Shown here one piece after another: positions 48,701 to 60,469 of a stretch of 64,000 nucleotides of DNA. The position numbers and the translations under genes are program-made. Position 1 is the first letter of the stretch. The number at the start of each line of letters is the position of its first letter. Source of the DNA: Cucumis sativus (taxonomy: Eukaryota; Streptophyta; Magnoliopsida; Cucurbitales; Cucurbitaceae); assembly GCF_000004075.3 (NCBI RefSeq), contig NC_026655.2:26769489-26833488 (forward strand). Direction: 5' to 3'. The notes under the pieces were generated by a model that did no database searches, was not told where the DNA came from, and saw only the letters and a program-made list of their open reading frames with translations.

Positions 48701-51700
48701 ATTAAACAAGCTTTATTTATCTACTGCATATTTGTGGACTTCTATTTCCTCAATTCTATTCTTAATTAAATGATGGACAGATATAGCTTCATGACTAACT
48801 GTTTAAGAAAAACCTCTTGAGAGAAGTCGACTTTGCAATCATGCATGCTGTTTAGTTATAGGTTATTTTTTTTTTTACAATTTTTGTAATTTTATGAACA
48901 TGGAATTGTAGTGTGTTTAACTTATACTGGTTGATCATGTAGGGATTTGAATCTCCGATAGTTTTTGGACATGTGTTAAACAATTGCTCAATGTTTTACT
49001 TAAAGTGCTTAATGGTATTTTAGATAGTAGTTAATGTTTTAAATTGAAATTGTAATGGGCTTTAAAAGAAATTTGAGAGGAAAATATTAAATTTGAGTGT
49101 GAAACTCATCATACTTAAGTCTTTTAACTTTTAGCATATGGCTGCAAGAAGATTATTGATTTTAAAATTGTATAAGAAGTTTAATTAATTATTTTATTTC
49201 AAGATTTTGGTCTTGAATTTTATTTGATTTTAAATTTGTATTAGAAGTTGAATTAATTGTTTTATTCTAAAATTTTGGTTCTCAATTTTATTTGATTTTA
49301 AATTTGTATAAGAAGTTGGATTAATTATTTTATTTTAAAACTTTGGTCTTGAATTTTATTCAATAATTCACCGTAAGGGATGGTCTTGAATTTTATTCAA
49401 TAATTCACCGTAAGGGATTTCCTTTCACATCTTTCTGTTCCTCTATTGAGAGTTTGTAATATTATGTAGGCTTCAGAAGATGCTAAGAAACTTGTCGATG
49501 AGGAAAGAGCTTTTGCACGTGCAGAAATTGAAAATGCAAGAGAAGCAGTTCAGAGAGTGGAAGAAGCCTTACAGGAACATGAACGAATGTCTCGTGCAGC
49601 TGGGAAGCAGGTTTCTTCTTTTCAATTATTGTGTATTCCTAATCTTGTTGGTGTTACCCTTTTAGAATAAAATTTAATAATATACACATATATACACATA
49701 TACACATATACACATATATATGAATAAAGAGACTTGTTTCCTTTCCGAAAAAACATATATATTCACATATATATTCAACCAAACAAAAGAATGTAAGGGG
49801 CCAGGGTAGAGAAAACCCTTGCCAAAGAACTCTACTACTTGATCATCCTTCAATCAAAGTTGATTAAAAAAACAAGAAAACTGTGGCTAGAAACAAATTT
49901 CTTAATTAGGGCACCCAACAAGAGTTGCTGACCTGTCCTGTTGTCTATTTCTTCTCTACTAGAGGGGGGAAAAGAGAGAAGAAGCTACAGCCTTTCTTAT
50001 CTGATTATATGGTGCATCGTCGTTGCTGGTTCTTGTTTCCTCTCTATTTTCAATAGCTTATCTAGCATAATTCATCAACGTGTTCAGGACCTGGAGGAAC
50101 TAATGAAGGAGGTTCAAGAAGCTAGAAGGATCAAAATGCTCCATCAACCAAGCAAGGTCCGCATTCTTGATGCTGTTATTATCGTACAATTTACCTTATT
50201 TCTCTTCTAAATTAATTTACATGACATATTTGATCCTTGGGTATGCTGACCAAGATGGACTCTCTTTGTGGTCATTTTAAGTATGGATAAATTTGATACC
50301 GTGTTCTTCACATACTTTTGTGCACATTTACGCTGTCTCATAAAAAATTGTTTTGTAAATTTTGTGATTAATACAAAATTTCTACCCCCCCCCCCCCCCC
50401 CCCCCCCCCATTATAGTTATATATATATGTCTCTGTGTTGTGTATTTTTACCTCAAAGACTTGAGCATATGCAGGTTATGGACATGGAACATGAGCTTCA
50501 GGCATTGAGACTGCAACTTGCCGAGAAGTCTAAGTATTCCATACTACTTCAGAAAGAAGTAAGTTTGTCATCTTATGACCTGAACAATTTCCATTTCTGA
50601 TATTTTTTGTTTTCTCTTTGCTTAATTGTTTTGGAAGAATTGCATGTGGCCTTGAGAGTGATCCTTTTGTATGCAAGCTTTTACTGGGGTGAAGCATGTT
50701 TCTAGTTGTAGCAGTTAAAGAGATCTCTACATTGCAGAAAACTGTTTTCCTACAATTGCCCAAAAAATGCATTTAAGTTAGATAATGGAGGAAAAGTGCT
50801 TCATATAACCGGCTAACAGGAAGTCCCAGCTCATGAGAGTGGTCAAATTGTTGAATGACAACAGGGCCAAAAGGATACAGAATATTGGGGTAGGGGAAGA
50901 GCGAAAAGGATCCTATGGAAAAGCATTGCAAAGACTATACCAACGTGGGAGTGCATAGTACTGCTTGACCAATCCTACGTCCTAGGGATGAAGGGCTGGG
51001 AGGTACATTTTGAAGCCACCCCCATTGCAGTGGGAACCTCAACTTGTCCTACTAGAGCTTAAAATTCAGTCATGTAGTGGCCATAGAACTACTGAACACC
51101 CAGTAGGGTGCACCTGAGCTCTATGCAACATCATTCCATCCCACAAAAAGGTTCCCCTTTGAACTGTCCCAGAACCATGTTGCAAACCTCAAAATAACAA
51201 GAGGCAGCCAGCTAAGAAAGAAGATCACAAAAAAGCAAAAGACTTGAGACTTTACTAATCCTTAGAACCCGACATTAGTGTCCTTGAATTGATGGATAAG
51301 TAGATAAATACTCAATTTGCCTTTATAGGGAAAAGAGTCCTGAAATTTACGAGACTTGGTCCACCCATGAAGCTGCAGCCAGCAGGAGGCAATCCAAGTA
51401 TTTTTTGCAAGAATGTTGTGTTAATTTCTCAAAAGTAGGCAATAGAAGTTCTCTTTTAGAAATAGTTTTGAGTTCACAAAAGTAGGTATCGTTCAGCCTA
51501 GAGGTTGTAGTAAAATGATCAAGTAGTCTTTGCTCCACCTACCCATTAGTAAAACGGGTCATTTTTTGTGGATAATTGGCACTTTTGAGTGCTTAGAGGT
51601 GTGAATCGGTTTGGGGAGGAAGTGTGGTCCTTGTAAGGTTCCAGTATGCAAGGATTTTTATGCAGTTCTGTGTTGTGCCACGCTAGGTTCAAATGAAAAC

Positions 51701-54168
51701 ATCAGAAACACCTAGTTAAAAGAGAGATTCTTCAATGTTGTGTTTCCTATCTCTAAATTATCCTCCTTGCAAAGCCACCCTGGTAGCGATTCTCTAACCA
51801 AATGAGAATCGGCTCCTCCCCATTACCCATTCTGATAGAAAATTCATGAAGTTTCTCTGTTTTAGAACTGTTAGATTAAATAACTTGGAAAAGGGAAATA
51901 AATACAGTGGAATACCATTCTAAACCTACCAAATCAAGATAGGTCTTTTACACTTGGAAAAGTATGGTATCATCCAAGAAGATAAAGATTTATACACCCC
52001 CACCCCAGGATATGAATAAGGAAAAGGTTTGTATGCTATGAATATAACCAAAAGGGAGACCTAGTTATGAAAATGAAAGCAGGTAAATCGGGTACTTCAA
52101 TATTTATGGACATTCACCCCAGGATATGAATAAGGAAAATGTTTATGTGCTGTTAGTATCCTTTGTTTCTTTAATCCCTGCACCAGGTTCTCCATTTTGT
52201 AAGCAAAACATTTCTCCCATGCACCTCGTTGAAGAAATTTTAATGGATTATTTGCCTACAATGAAGGCCTAATCCAGAATTTCAGACCATGAAGTACCCT
52301 TTTGGTTATAGCAGGAGGCAATAACTTCTACATTTCTTTGTCAAATTTTCAGAAATCATTATCATAAAAGATGATTATTTACCTTATCGGTCTAAAGTAG
52401 TAGACTTTGTAAGCAATTGACTTCTTGTGGATAAGAAAAATGTACGTCTTGTTCATAATTGCATCAATAGCACCCCTCAATGCTGTTTTTGCTTCGTTTC
52501 CTTCATGAAATTTGCTCTGATCTAAAAAATGTCAATGGCAAGTCTCTCAAAAATCTTATTAAAGACCTTATGCAAATTCAACTTAATGATGTCCAACTTT
52601 CATTTTGTTCTTGAAAATATGGATACTGTTTTATTTATTTAAGTTTTTAAATTAATCCTGATCTCTTTTCTTTAAACTATCATATTTTTCAGCTTGCAAT
52701 AAGCAAGAAGGCAATGGGAGACAACTCCAACTTGTATGAGATAGATGGCACTGAGTCTTTGGGTTCGTATCTTCGCATCCAACCTTCTTGTGATACTTCT
52801 CCAGACCTTTCAAAATGCTCTATCCAGTGGTATCGCATAGCATCTGAAGGTGGCAAGAAGGAACTTATTTCAGGTACTCTAGACATATAATTGCTAGGTT
52901 TAAGCTGTAATTCAGTTGAAATGCTCGGCATATTTCTTCTCAAGGAGAATTCCCAATGTTTTTTCTCTAATTTTGAGCTGAACTGTTATTATCACATTCG
53001 CAGGAGCTACAAAAACCGTTTATGCTCCAGAGCCTTTCGACGTTGGTAAAATCTTGCAAGCTGACGTTATTTTAGACGATCATAGAATCACTTTGACAAC
53101 CACTGGCCCCATTGATCCAGGTAGTTTAAGAATTATATGTGTATAAATATACGTTGATGCATGTGAAGTAAACAATAATTCTTGTTTCTGTTGCTATAGC
53201 TGTTTAGCGCTTGTTGGATTCATGTGACGGAACTAAATCTTGGTTTTTCTAACAGCTGCTGGTCTGGGAAGCTATGTTGAAGCCCTCGTGCGGAAGCATG
53301 ATGTTGAGTTTAATGTACGTTTCCCTTCTCTTTATGAAGATAAGTGCCAGCTATTTAGTTCATTCCCTTCCTTGTATTTTTTCTATTTCAGGTAGTTCTT
53401 ACTCAGGTGAATGGAGTAAATAATCCATCAGAATCTATACATTCACTCCATGTTGGAAAGATGAGAATAAAGCTCTGCAAGGGAAAGAACACAATCGCTA
53501 AAGAATATTATTCTTCATCAATGCAGGTAATTAAATATTATTCCAAATTTGGAACTAGCTTGTGAACCAATAATAATTGTATCAGTATGGATGTAAACAT
53601 ATTTGCTTAGTTGGTTTCTACTGACACTTGCCTCGGGCTTAGTTATGCGGAGTTCGTGGTGGTGGCAATGCTGCACCTCAAGCATTGTTTTGGCAAGCTA
53701 AGAAAGATCTTTCTTACATATTAGCATTTGAATCTGAGAGAGACAGAAATGCAGCCATAATGCTAGCGAGGAGGTTTGCTTTTGATTGCAATGTACGTCC
53801 TGCCCACTCTCTATTACATCATGAATAACTCAGTTTTAATTTTAGTTTGGTCCTCCCATCTTACCCTGCCCAGTGCCCAGCCTAAATCTTTACGTCAATA
53901 AAAATATTTTATTTGTTTTGGTCTTTGGTTTGATCCCGGCCAAGATGCACCGGACGAGCCATTAAAATTAAAAAAGAGTGCTATTTGTAAAAGTTAAAAA
54001 CTGATGTAGAGAGAGATTCACCATCATTTATTTCAGTCGCCGGCCGTTGCTTTCCTTTTGCTTCTTGTTTCCCAAGGTAGGATCTTAGGATCTAATAGTT
54101 ATGTGCATACTCATGTTGAGCAGATCATTCTTGCTGGACCGGACGACCGAGCTCCATCAGCAAACTGA
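45772..54168 (+). CDS. SCAB1: Stomatal closure-related actin-binding protein 1
   Basis: Plant-specific protein that binds, bundles and stabilises actin filaments in guard cells and so affects stomatal closure. Coding exons: 45772-46053, 46858-46986, 47935-48027, 49470-49610, 50088-50156, 50475-50558, 52693-52873, 53004-53120, 53256-53314, 53392-53526, 53643-53792, 54124-54168; 494 residues with all phases consistent. Close resemblance to Arabidopsis SCAB1 runs throughout: SRFPNYKIGPNNQ and SMKEVVARETAQL near the N-terminus, then a long coiled coil (about 60-280: LLKKLRDALEALRGRVAGRN, QLTQREGEL, then VQRVEEAL). The Ig-like part follows (YEIDGTESLGSYLRI, then GATKTVYAPEPFDVGKILQA), fused to a PH-like part (LGSYVEALVRKHDVEFNVV, HVGKMRIKLCKGKNTIAKEY, MLARRFAFDCN). 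The last exon encodes only 14 residues (ILAGPDDRAPSAN). Gene length comes mainly from introns filled with repeats. Confidence 0.96.
49158..49361 (+). repeat. Three tandem 68-bp units in SCAB1 intron 3
   Basis: Units at 49158-49225, 49226-49293 and 49294-49361, each starting GATTTTAAA(A/T)TTGTAT, have the same 68-bp length and a few substitutions. Confidence 0.85.
49344..49417 (+). repeat. 37-bp perfect tandem duplication overlapping the 68-bp array
   Basis: A unit starting TGGTCTTGAATTTTATTC and ending ACCGTAAGGGA occurs at 49344-49380 and 49381-49417, identical. The first copy overlaps the end of the third 68-bp unit, so it arose later. Confidence 0.85.
49678..49725 (+). repeat. (AT/CA)-rich microsatellite in SCAB1 intron 4
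   Basis: Alternating TATACACATA units, about 45 bases, a compound dinucleotide microsatellite. Confidence 0.7.
50385..50409 (+). repeat. Poly-C homopolymer (25 C) in SCAB1 intron 5
   Basis: An uninterrupted run of 25 cytosines followed by ATTATAGTTATATATATATG. It lies 65 bases upstream of exon 6. Such long C runs are rare in AT-rich plant DNA and may be length-variable or subject to sequencing error. Confidence 0.85.
50559..52692 (+). other. SCAB1 intron 6, large, probably carrying degraded retroelement sequence
   Basis: A 2.1 kb intron noticeably less AT-rich than its surroundings from 50820 to 51850, without recognisable domains. Two copies of CCCCAGGATATGAATAAGGA occur about 110 bases apart (about 52003 and 52117). 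The origin is likely transposable, but I found no diagnostic motif. Confidence 0.35.
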
Positions 54169-55939
54169 TGAACCTCCCTTGTAGATCTACCCTAAATGTA
54201 AATTATTCTTAGCTCCCAATACTCCACATTTGATAGTAGAATATGGCATTGAGAACTGTTATTATTGGCTTCCACTTTTTGTTTGTGGTGCTTCTGTTTT
54301 CTTCTCCACATCTTTCTTTCCTTCCTAACATTAAGGCATCTTGTTTTTCTGTTTGCCTTTCTGTTTCAGAGTCCTAACAAAGTATGCTCTCTATGACTGA
54401 ATTTGTGGTTGTGGTTCTTTCAACCAATAGATGTAATGTAACCTGAATTTTTTCGAGTAGTTGTTACTTTACATGATTGATATTTGCATGAGTGAAGTTT
54501 TCCAAATGTGGATTCAACAACTCAAATCCAGTGGGTTCGACTCTCATTTCAAATTCCTTTAGTTTAAGTTGTCTCCTTGTTCATTTTAAGTTCGATACAA
54601 GTTTTGACAAATGGTATGGAAAAACGTAGAAGGGGTTGTTTTTGTCTGTCCTACAAGAAAGTGGTTACGACACATTTGAAATTTTACATGTCATACAATC
54701 TGCATATCTCTTAGTTGTCGATACAGTTGAGCTATGTTTAGTTTGTATTTTTTATCTATAGTCTAAACTTTAAAACTTCATCATTTTAATTTAATCGTTA
54801 CTAAAGGTTTTTCTCTGTGCTATGTAATTTCTTCATATGCTATGTGATTAATATTGAACTTCTTAACATAGTATCATAGGGTAGGGGAGGAAGATTTTTG
54901 TTTTATTGTGTCTAGAAATTCACTAATTATGTTTTCTCAAGGAATTGTTTTTTCTTTTTTCTTCTTAAATTTGAGATATTGCAATCTTCATTGGTTAGTG
55001 TGATATATCATCAAGCTCAAACCTAGGTCACTTTATTAGCAACTGAAGACATTAAAAGAATTAAAATTATATTTAAAAGCCAACTTCTCTCCTTTTTCCC
55101 CATAAAAATACTTATTTTACTTCAATCTTTTCTTTGGTCCAATAAATTAAAATTGACTTTATGCTATTTTTTTATAGGAAAATGGCAAAAAAAAAAAAAA
55201 AATGCAGCTAAAGTTTTGCAGTTCTTTAATGTAATTACATTGAAAAAAATAACATATTAGGATAGTGATGTAAGTATTTTGAAAATATTGATAATGAAAG
55301 TAAATTTGATTTTTGATTTTTCTAATCCTTTGGTGATTCATTATACAGAATTTGTTTTATTAATTAACCCAAAATAAAATTGAATCAAGCTTTCCAATAA
55401 AATTCGTAATTGTTACGTAATTACCATTTTTTTATTTCGTTACCATGTAAATTAGTTAAAAATATAAAAAGATATTTCATTAGGTTTCATGTAAACAACA
55501 TTAAAGGATTTTTTATTACGATTTCGTCAAGTTGTAATAAACACAAAAGTTTAAATTCATTATCAAAAGAATACAAAATGGCAGCTCAATAATTTATATG
55601 AATTGCTTCTGTACGCAAGTAAGATTTAAAAATTTATTGTAAAGAAAAGCATGTGAATGGTTGTTATATTCATTAGAAAAGAAAATTGAAGATTCTATGT
55701 AAAATGCCAAAGACATATTTTGTCCATTCCACAACAGTTCTGACATTCATTTCTGTATTAACCACTGTTATCAAAAGTTGAAAATGTGAAGTACTGTTTA
55801 GAATCATTTATACTTTTCAGTTTCACGAACTCGAGTCAAATTTAGTTATTTAACCAGACATATGCTACAAGAACAAGAAAACTTTTTGGATGGAGACAGA
55901 TAGTTGGAAGAAATAGTATCTCCTTGTAGCATAAAATAT

Positions 55940-56540
55940 GTATTAGGAGTAGGCATTATCTCTCGATGTCATACATAGGTGTTGGAAGCTTGTTGAAAAA
56001 GAATTATGATATAGAGAACTCTTGACGATACCCAACACTTTAGGGAGGTACCAAGAGTTTTTAACTAAAACTCTCGAAGACTGGAGTAAGTTGTTGGGAG
56101 TTTCGTCTAACACCCAACGCTTGCGTATGTTGTCAAGAGTTGCTTTGTAAAACATCAATTTTAAGCTCTAATTTCTCATTTTTCCTCTATGCCTCCAAAC
56201 TCACGAAAAGCTCTCTTTGTCACATTCAACTCACTCAATCTTCATCCACCAACTTCTCGTCGCCTCCAATCGATACCGCTTCACTAGCCCCTTTGACTTC
56301 AGTTTCATGTAAAGTCACTGCGTCGACTATTCTTTCCTACCCATTTTGAATATCCAAGCTATTTCTATTTTGGTTGGTAAAGAATCTTTTCCACTAGTCC
56401 AAAAGACCGTCGAAAAATTATCTTCCAATGAGCTTCCCTAATGAAGCTCCCAACGATTCTACATCCATCATTGTTGTTATCCTAGCGTTCTTTTAGGCTT
56501 TTTTTCGACGATTTTGCACGTCGAAGGATGAACTCTCTTT
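55940..56540. mobile_element. Possible degraded DNA transposon end
   Basis: Recurring blocks such as ACTCTTGACGATACCCAACA, CTCTCGAAGACTGG, GTTGTTGGGAGTTTCG, AACACCCAACGCTTGCG and TTGTCAAGAGTTGC look like variants of one sub-terminal repeat in both orientations. That is the structure of CACTA-type element ends. No transposase frame. The more GC-rich 56160-56520 adjoins. Confidence 0.3.
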
Positions 56541-57189
56541 TTACAGTGATATATTCAACTAAATGATCAGAAATTTCAATCTCAATCCCTACAGGTTGTA
56601 CTACAAAAATTATCATTAATCCTTTTAAAAAAAGTACCATTTTGAAAAAAAGTCATTTGCAAGTAAATAATTAGATAAGCAATTTCTCATCAATTAAGTA
56701 AAGTCATAGCTTTGATTAAAGTTTTTTTTTTTTCCCTTTTTCCCCTTCCAAAAAAAATGAATATTTTCAAGAAAGGTGAGACATGTTATCATGTCCATTA
56801 TTGAAGTCTATGTTTAATAATTCTCAAATGGATAACTTAATTTTTCCATTTAATTATAAAACAATAGTTTATGTGAATGAAAATTTTGACTTTTAAGGTT
56901 TCAAACAAATTGAATTGAAGTATTTATTAAATTTCTTTAATTTAGTATATTAATTTTCCTCTAATCAAATCTCAAGTCTTTAAACAATAATATTTTCTTT
57001 TTATTTGACTTGATAAATTCTAACTTAATTCAAATTAATTTTGCTAACATGTCAAGAGCAACATTTGCACAAATATCAAAGTGGATCCATGTGCTACATT
57101 AACTACTTTTAAGTTTTAGGTTTTCGTTCTCTCATCCGTCCAATTCGTATTAGTTTACTTCTCGAATGTTTAACCGCAAGATCATTGTA

Positions 57190-57320
57190 AATAAAAAAAA
57201 ATATAGTAAAATTTCAGATTCTATAGATATCGATAGAAATTTATTTATATTATTCTATTAGTGTCTATAAGTATCATTAATATATATGTATTAGTGATTG
57301 ATTTGATCCTTTTGCTATAT
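57190..57320. repeat. MITE-like element with inverted ends
   Basis: The left end AAATATAGTAAAATTTCAG and right end TTTTGCTATATTTGAAAA are inverse to each other over about 12 bases. The internal part has short 'tctattagtgtctataagta' repeats. Same family as the copies near 16.1 and 19.7-22.2 kb. Confidence 0.5.
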
Positions 57321-59149
57321 TTGAAAATGTTTCCTTTTAATTTTCTTTCTAATATCATCTTTAACTTATTTTAACATTTAAAATAAACCAACCAACCCAA
57401 TCCAACTAGTACGGTTTGAGTTAAGTTATAAACTCACTTGGGTTATGTTCAAATATATGAAAATTCTATAGTTTAGCTTCCATGATGAGTCCACCTAAAT
57501 TCATTCAAACTTATTATTGATTTAAAATGTACGCTTTTTAAGAAAAAAATTTCGTACAACATTTTCCAAAACAAACATTTAAATAAATAACCAGAATAAT
57601 CTGATTCAATTTTAACTCAATTCACGAATATTCAATACAAAGTATAGAAAGTTAAAAGATAAGAAACGAAAAATGTGTTTGAACGAGTTGAATGTTGATT
57701 TTCGTATTAAAACTTAAATGTTGGAAAAATAAATTTATATTTTAAGTTAACCTAAGAATTAAAAAAGGGCAGTAAAATGAGAATGAAGTTTATGGATTCC
57801 CACTAAAATAAGAATCACATTCTTGTCAACATTTTCCCTTTTCAATTCTTTTCTTTTTATATTCTACTTTGTGTCATCAATGAATCCTACCTTCACATTT
57901 TAAATTATGTATCATCCCAATTGTCGCTAAATCTAAGTATTCCTTTTTAAAATTTTAAAACATCTCGACAAAAATGTCTTTCACCAAACTATAATATAAA
58001 TAGGATTGATACGTTGCAACGATCTAATTTATAATCATCCATCTATAAGAAATATAACTAATATTGTGAGTCGGCAGTGAAATTACAGGTTTGGGTTTAC
58101 ACCAATCTTTTCATGATTAAATGGATGGTTCAATTATTGTGTTTTTTTCTTTTTGTTATATTTTATTTTCATTCGATGTGTGGTTAGAATAGATTGAAAA
58201 AAGATGAGTACTTGCTAGAATATATTGAAGTAGTAGTGAAAGTTGATTCGATTTTTTATTTTATAATGTAGTAAGTAGATAAAAAAATTTAACCAACCAA
58301 ATTTTATTAAGAAGGAAATCAAACTAATGTTTACGGTTTAGGGCAAAACAAATAAATGAATTTTTATATGCTTTATTTTGAATTGGATCATTTTGTTGTT
58401 TTCCTAAATTAAGAAAAATATATCAGTGATAGGTTTTATTACATATATATTTTTACTAGTCTAATGATATGGTCCATCACGGATAGATTCTAAAAACGAA
58501 ATCTAAATTAGGATATATATGAATTTTTTTTATAAATTGTTTTATATCTACAAATACCTAGTTTTCAATTTTTGGTAGATCTACCATACCAAAGTACTCT
58601 CCTCTTACAATTAATGGCTTAGATTTTAGTCAAATCACGTCGAGCTTGCCTTGTAATTTTTCTTATTAGTTGAGCTACACTCGAATCTACACTAAATATA
58701 TATTAATTTTTTTCATCAAGATGTTGATATTTTCATGGATATTTTTCACTAGATTCGATGTCAATGGAAGAAAATAATTCATCTTTTTATTACATTATAA
58801 AGGTTCTACTAAACATAAAAAAAAAAAAAGAATATCACAAATATAACATAAATAATAATAGATATATTTACTCCTTCGAGGGTAAAAAGAATATTTATTG
58901 ATTAATTTAAAATTAATATTTTCATGGACTTCGATGTTTATTTAATATTATTTTTGAAACGAAAATGTAAATAAAAGTAAAAAGGAGAATGGAAAAAAGA
59001 GAAAGAAAAATAGTTTTGGTTAATTGCAAAATCGGCCCTCCATTTATGTGTTTTTGTGTTTTCATCCCCTTATTTGTTCTTGAGAACCACACAACATAGA
59101 AAGAGAAATAAAAATTGGATCTTAAAAATGCTTTACTTCTTCCTCTCCA

Positions 59150-60469
59150 ATGGCGTCTGATAATTCCAACTCCAATTCTCGCCATTTCTCTTGGTTCATC
59201 AAATCTTGCTTCCCTAACCCTAACGATTCCTCCGCTACTGCCGTCGCCGTCGCCCTCCCTATCGCCTCCAAATCCTGCTTCCAAACCACCAATACCGCCA
59301 TCACTCCTCCCGTCGCCGTCGCCGTCGCCCCCGCTTCTGCCATCTCCGCTCTCCCGGACGACCTTCTTTTGGAGTGCCTTTCCAGAGTTCCCTCCACTTC
59401 TCTTCCTTCCGTCTCCCTCGTTTGCCGTCAATGGGCTCGGCTTCTCCTCTCTACTACGTTCGTCGATCTCCGCCGTGTTCGAGGTCAATTGGAGGATACT
59501 GTTTATGCTGTTTCCGCTACTAATTATGGTCTATTTGCGGCTAGTTTCAACTTTCGGGATGGCGGTTTGTGGAAGGTTGCGCTGTTTAAAGCGAAGGAGA
59601 GCTTGTTTCTTAGTAACTTCTATGGATTGTTGTCTCACGCTCGTCTCTCTGCTATTGGACCTAGAATTTACCTAATTGGCCGAAATGCGATGTTTCTGTA
59701 TGATACTTGGTCTGGAATGGTCACAGCTAGATCTGCAATGAATTTCTCCAGGAAGAAATTCGCCAATGCGGTGATTTCCGGTAGAATCTACGTCGCTGGC
59801 GGTGCTCCAACAACGACAGCGGTTGAGATGTACGATCCTGAGACCGACTCATGGCAAGTCGTTGCTCAATCGGCTAGAAGACGGTATGGTTGCATCGGAG
59901 CCGCTGTCGACGGCGTGTTCTACGTGATTGGAGGATTAAAGATCGGAGGAGGAGCTTCAGGTGGTTCGGAGGCTCATATCTACGCAAGCTCCATGGATAT
60001 GTACGATGTGGAGGCGCGTACGTGGTTGAGAAGCCGCGCCGTACCAGGCGGAGGCTGTGTAGTGGCGGCGTGTGCAGCGGCAGGACATATCTACATCCTC
60101 GCTAGCCACGCCGTCGAGCTTTCATTCTGGAAATTCGACGGTAGAAGAAAATGCGCAAACAACAGCAACCAAACCTCAACCAAAACCGCGGGATTCGGCG
60201 AATGGTACAGAATAAGAAGTCCACCATTGCCACCGCAGTTCCGGTTGGATAGTACGGTGAGATTCAGTTGCATCGGAATGGGAGAGACAGTGGTGCTGAT
60301 TCAGGTAGCGGGTTGCATCGACGATTTACTCCGTAGAAGTGGAAGAAGTGCGAGAGGATTGAAGGAAGGTTTGGTACTGATTTACGAGACGAAGAGCGGA
60401 GAGTGGAGAAGAGGGGCGGAAATGCCGGAAGTAATGCAACGCGCCGCGTGCGTGTGTGTAGAGTGTTGA
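59150..60469 (+). CDS. F-box/kelch-repeat protein (At5g26960-like)
   Basis: Substrate-recognition subunit of a presumed SCF ubiquitin ligase: the F-box binds SKP1/ASK and the kelch propeller holds the target. One uninterrupted exon of 439 residues. The N-terminal ~65 residues are Ala/Ser/Pro rich, starting with the conserved RHFSWFIKSCFPNP stretch. The F-box is about 66-106 (LPDDLLLECLSRVP, VCRQWARLL). Kelch units follow with the double Gly in GRIYVAGG (211-218) and VFYVIGG (256-262), plus MYDPETDSW and MYDVEARTWLRSR. Conserved C-terminal blocks are VPGGGCVVAACAA, HAVELSFWKFD and VAGCIDDLLRRSGR, and it ends CVEC. Layout and blocks match the single-exon Arabidopsis gene At5g26960 as I remember it; its target is unknown to me. 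GC content of the coding region is clearly above the flanks. Confidence 0.93.
   Translation: MASDNSNSNSRHFSWFIKSCFPNPNDSSATAVAVALPIASKSCFQTTNTAITPPVAVAVAPASAISALPDDLLLECLSRVPSTSLPSVSLVCRQWARLLLSTTFVDLRRVRGQLEDTVYAVSATNYGLFAASFNFRDGGLWKVALFKAKESLFLSNFYGLLSHARLSAIGPRIYLIGRNAMFLYDTWSGMVTARSAMNFSRKKFANAVISGRIYVAGGAPTTTAVEMYDPETDSWQVVAQSARRRYGCIGAAVDGVFYVIGGLKIGGGASGGSEAHIYASSMDMYDVEARTWLRSRAVPGGGCVVAACAAAGHIYILASHAVELSFWKFDGRRKCANNSNQTSTKTAGFGEWYRIRSPPLPPQFRLDSTVRFSCIGMGETVVLIQVAGCIDDLLRRSGRSARGLKEGLVLIYETKSGEWRRGAEMPEVMQRAACVCVEC

Larger units (their letters stand above)
54169..59149. other. Gene-poor AT-rich region between SCAB1 and the F-box/kelch gene
   Basis: SCAB1 3' UTR first, then about 4.7 kb without a supported gene. 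It contains the transposon-like block at 55940-56540 and a MITE-like copy at 57190-57320 (AAATATAGTAAAATTTCAG facing CTTTTGCTATATTTG). Poly-A/T runs are common. Confidence 0.5.

Noticed and set aside
50268..50600. 110-residue frame translating the poly-C tract into polyproline
   Set aside because: Only the 50475-50558 part is coding (a SCAB1 exon). The polyproline comes from the intronic C run.
58922..59488. 188-residue open frame antisense to the start of the F-box/kelch gene, Gly/Asp/Arg rich
   Set aside because: It is the mirror of the Ala/Ser/Pro-rich N-terminal coding sequence (GGNGGCG-type codons give open antisense frames). It has no domain, and the sense protein is strongly conserved.
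59115..59675. 186-residue Pro/Leu/Ser-rich plus-strand frame overlapping the F-box/kelch gene
   Set aside because: Out-of-frame shadow of the GC-rich coding start; composition only, no homology.
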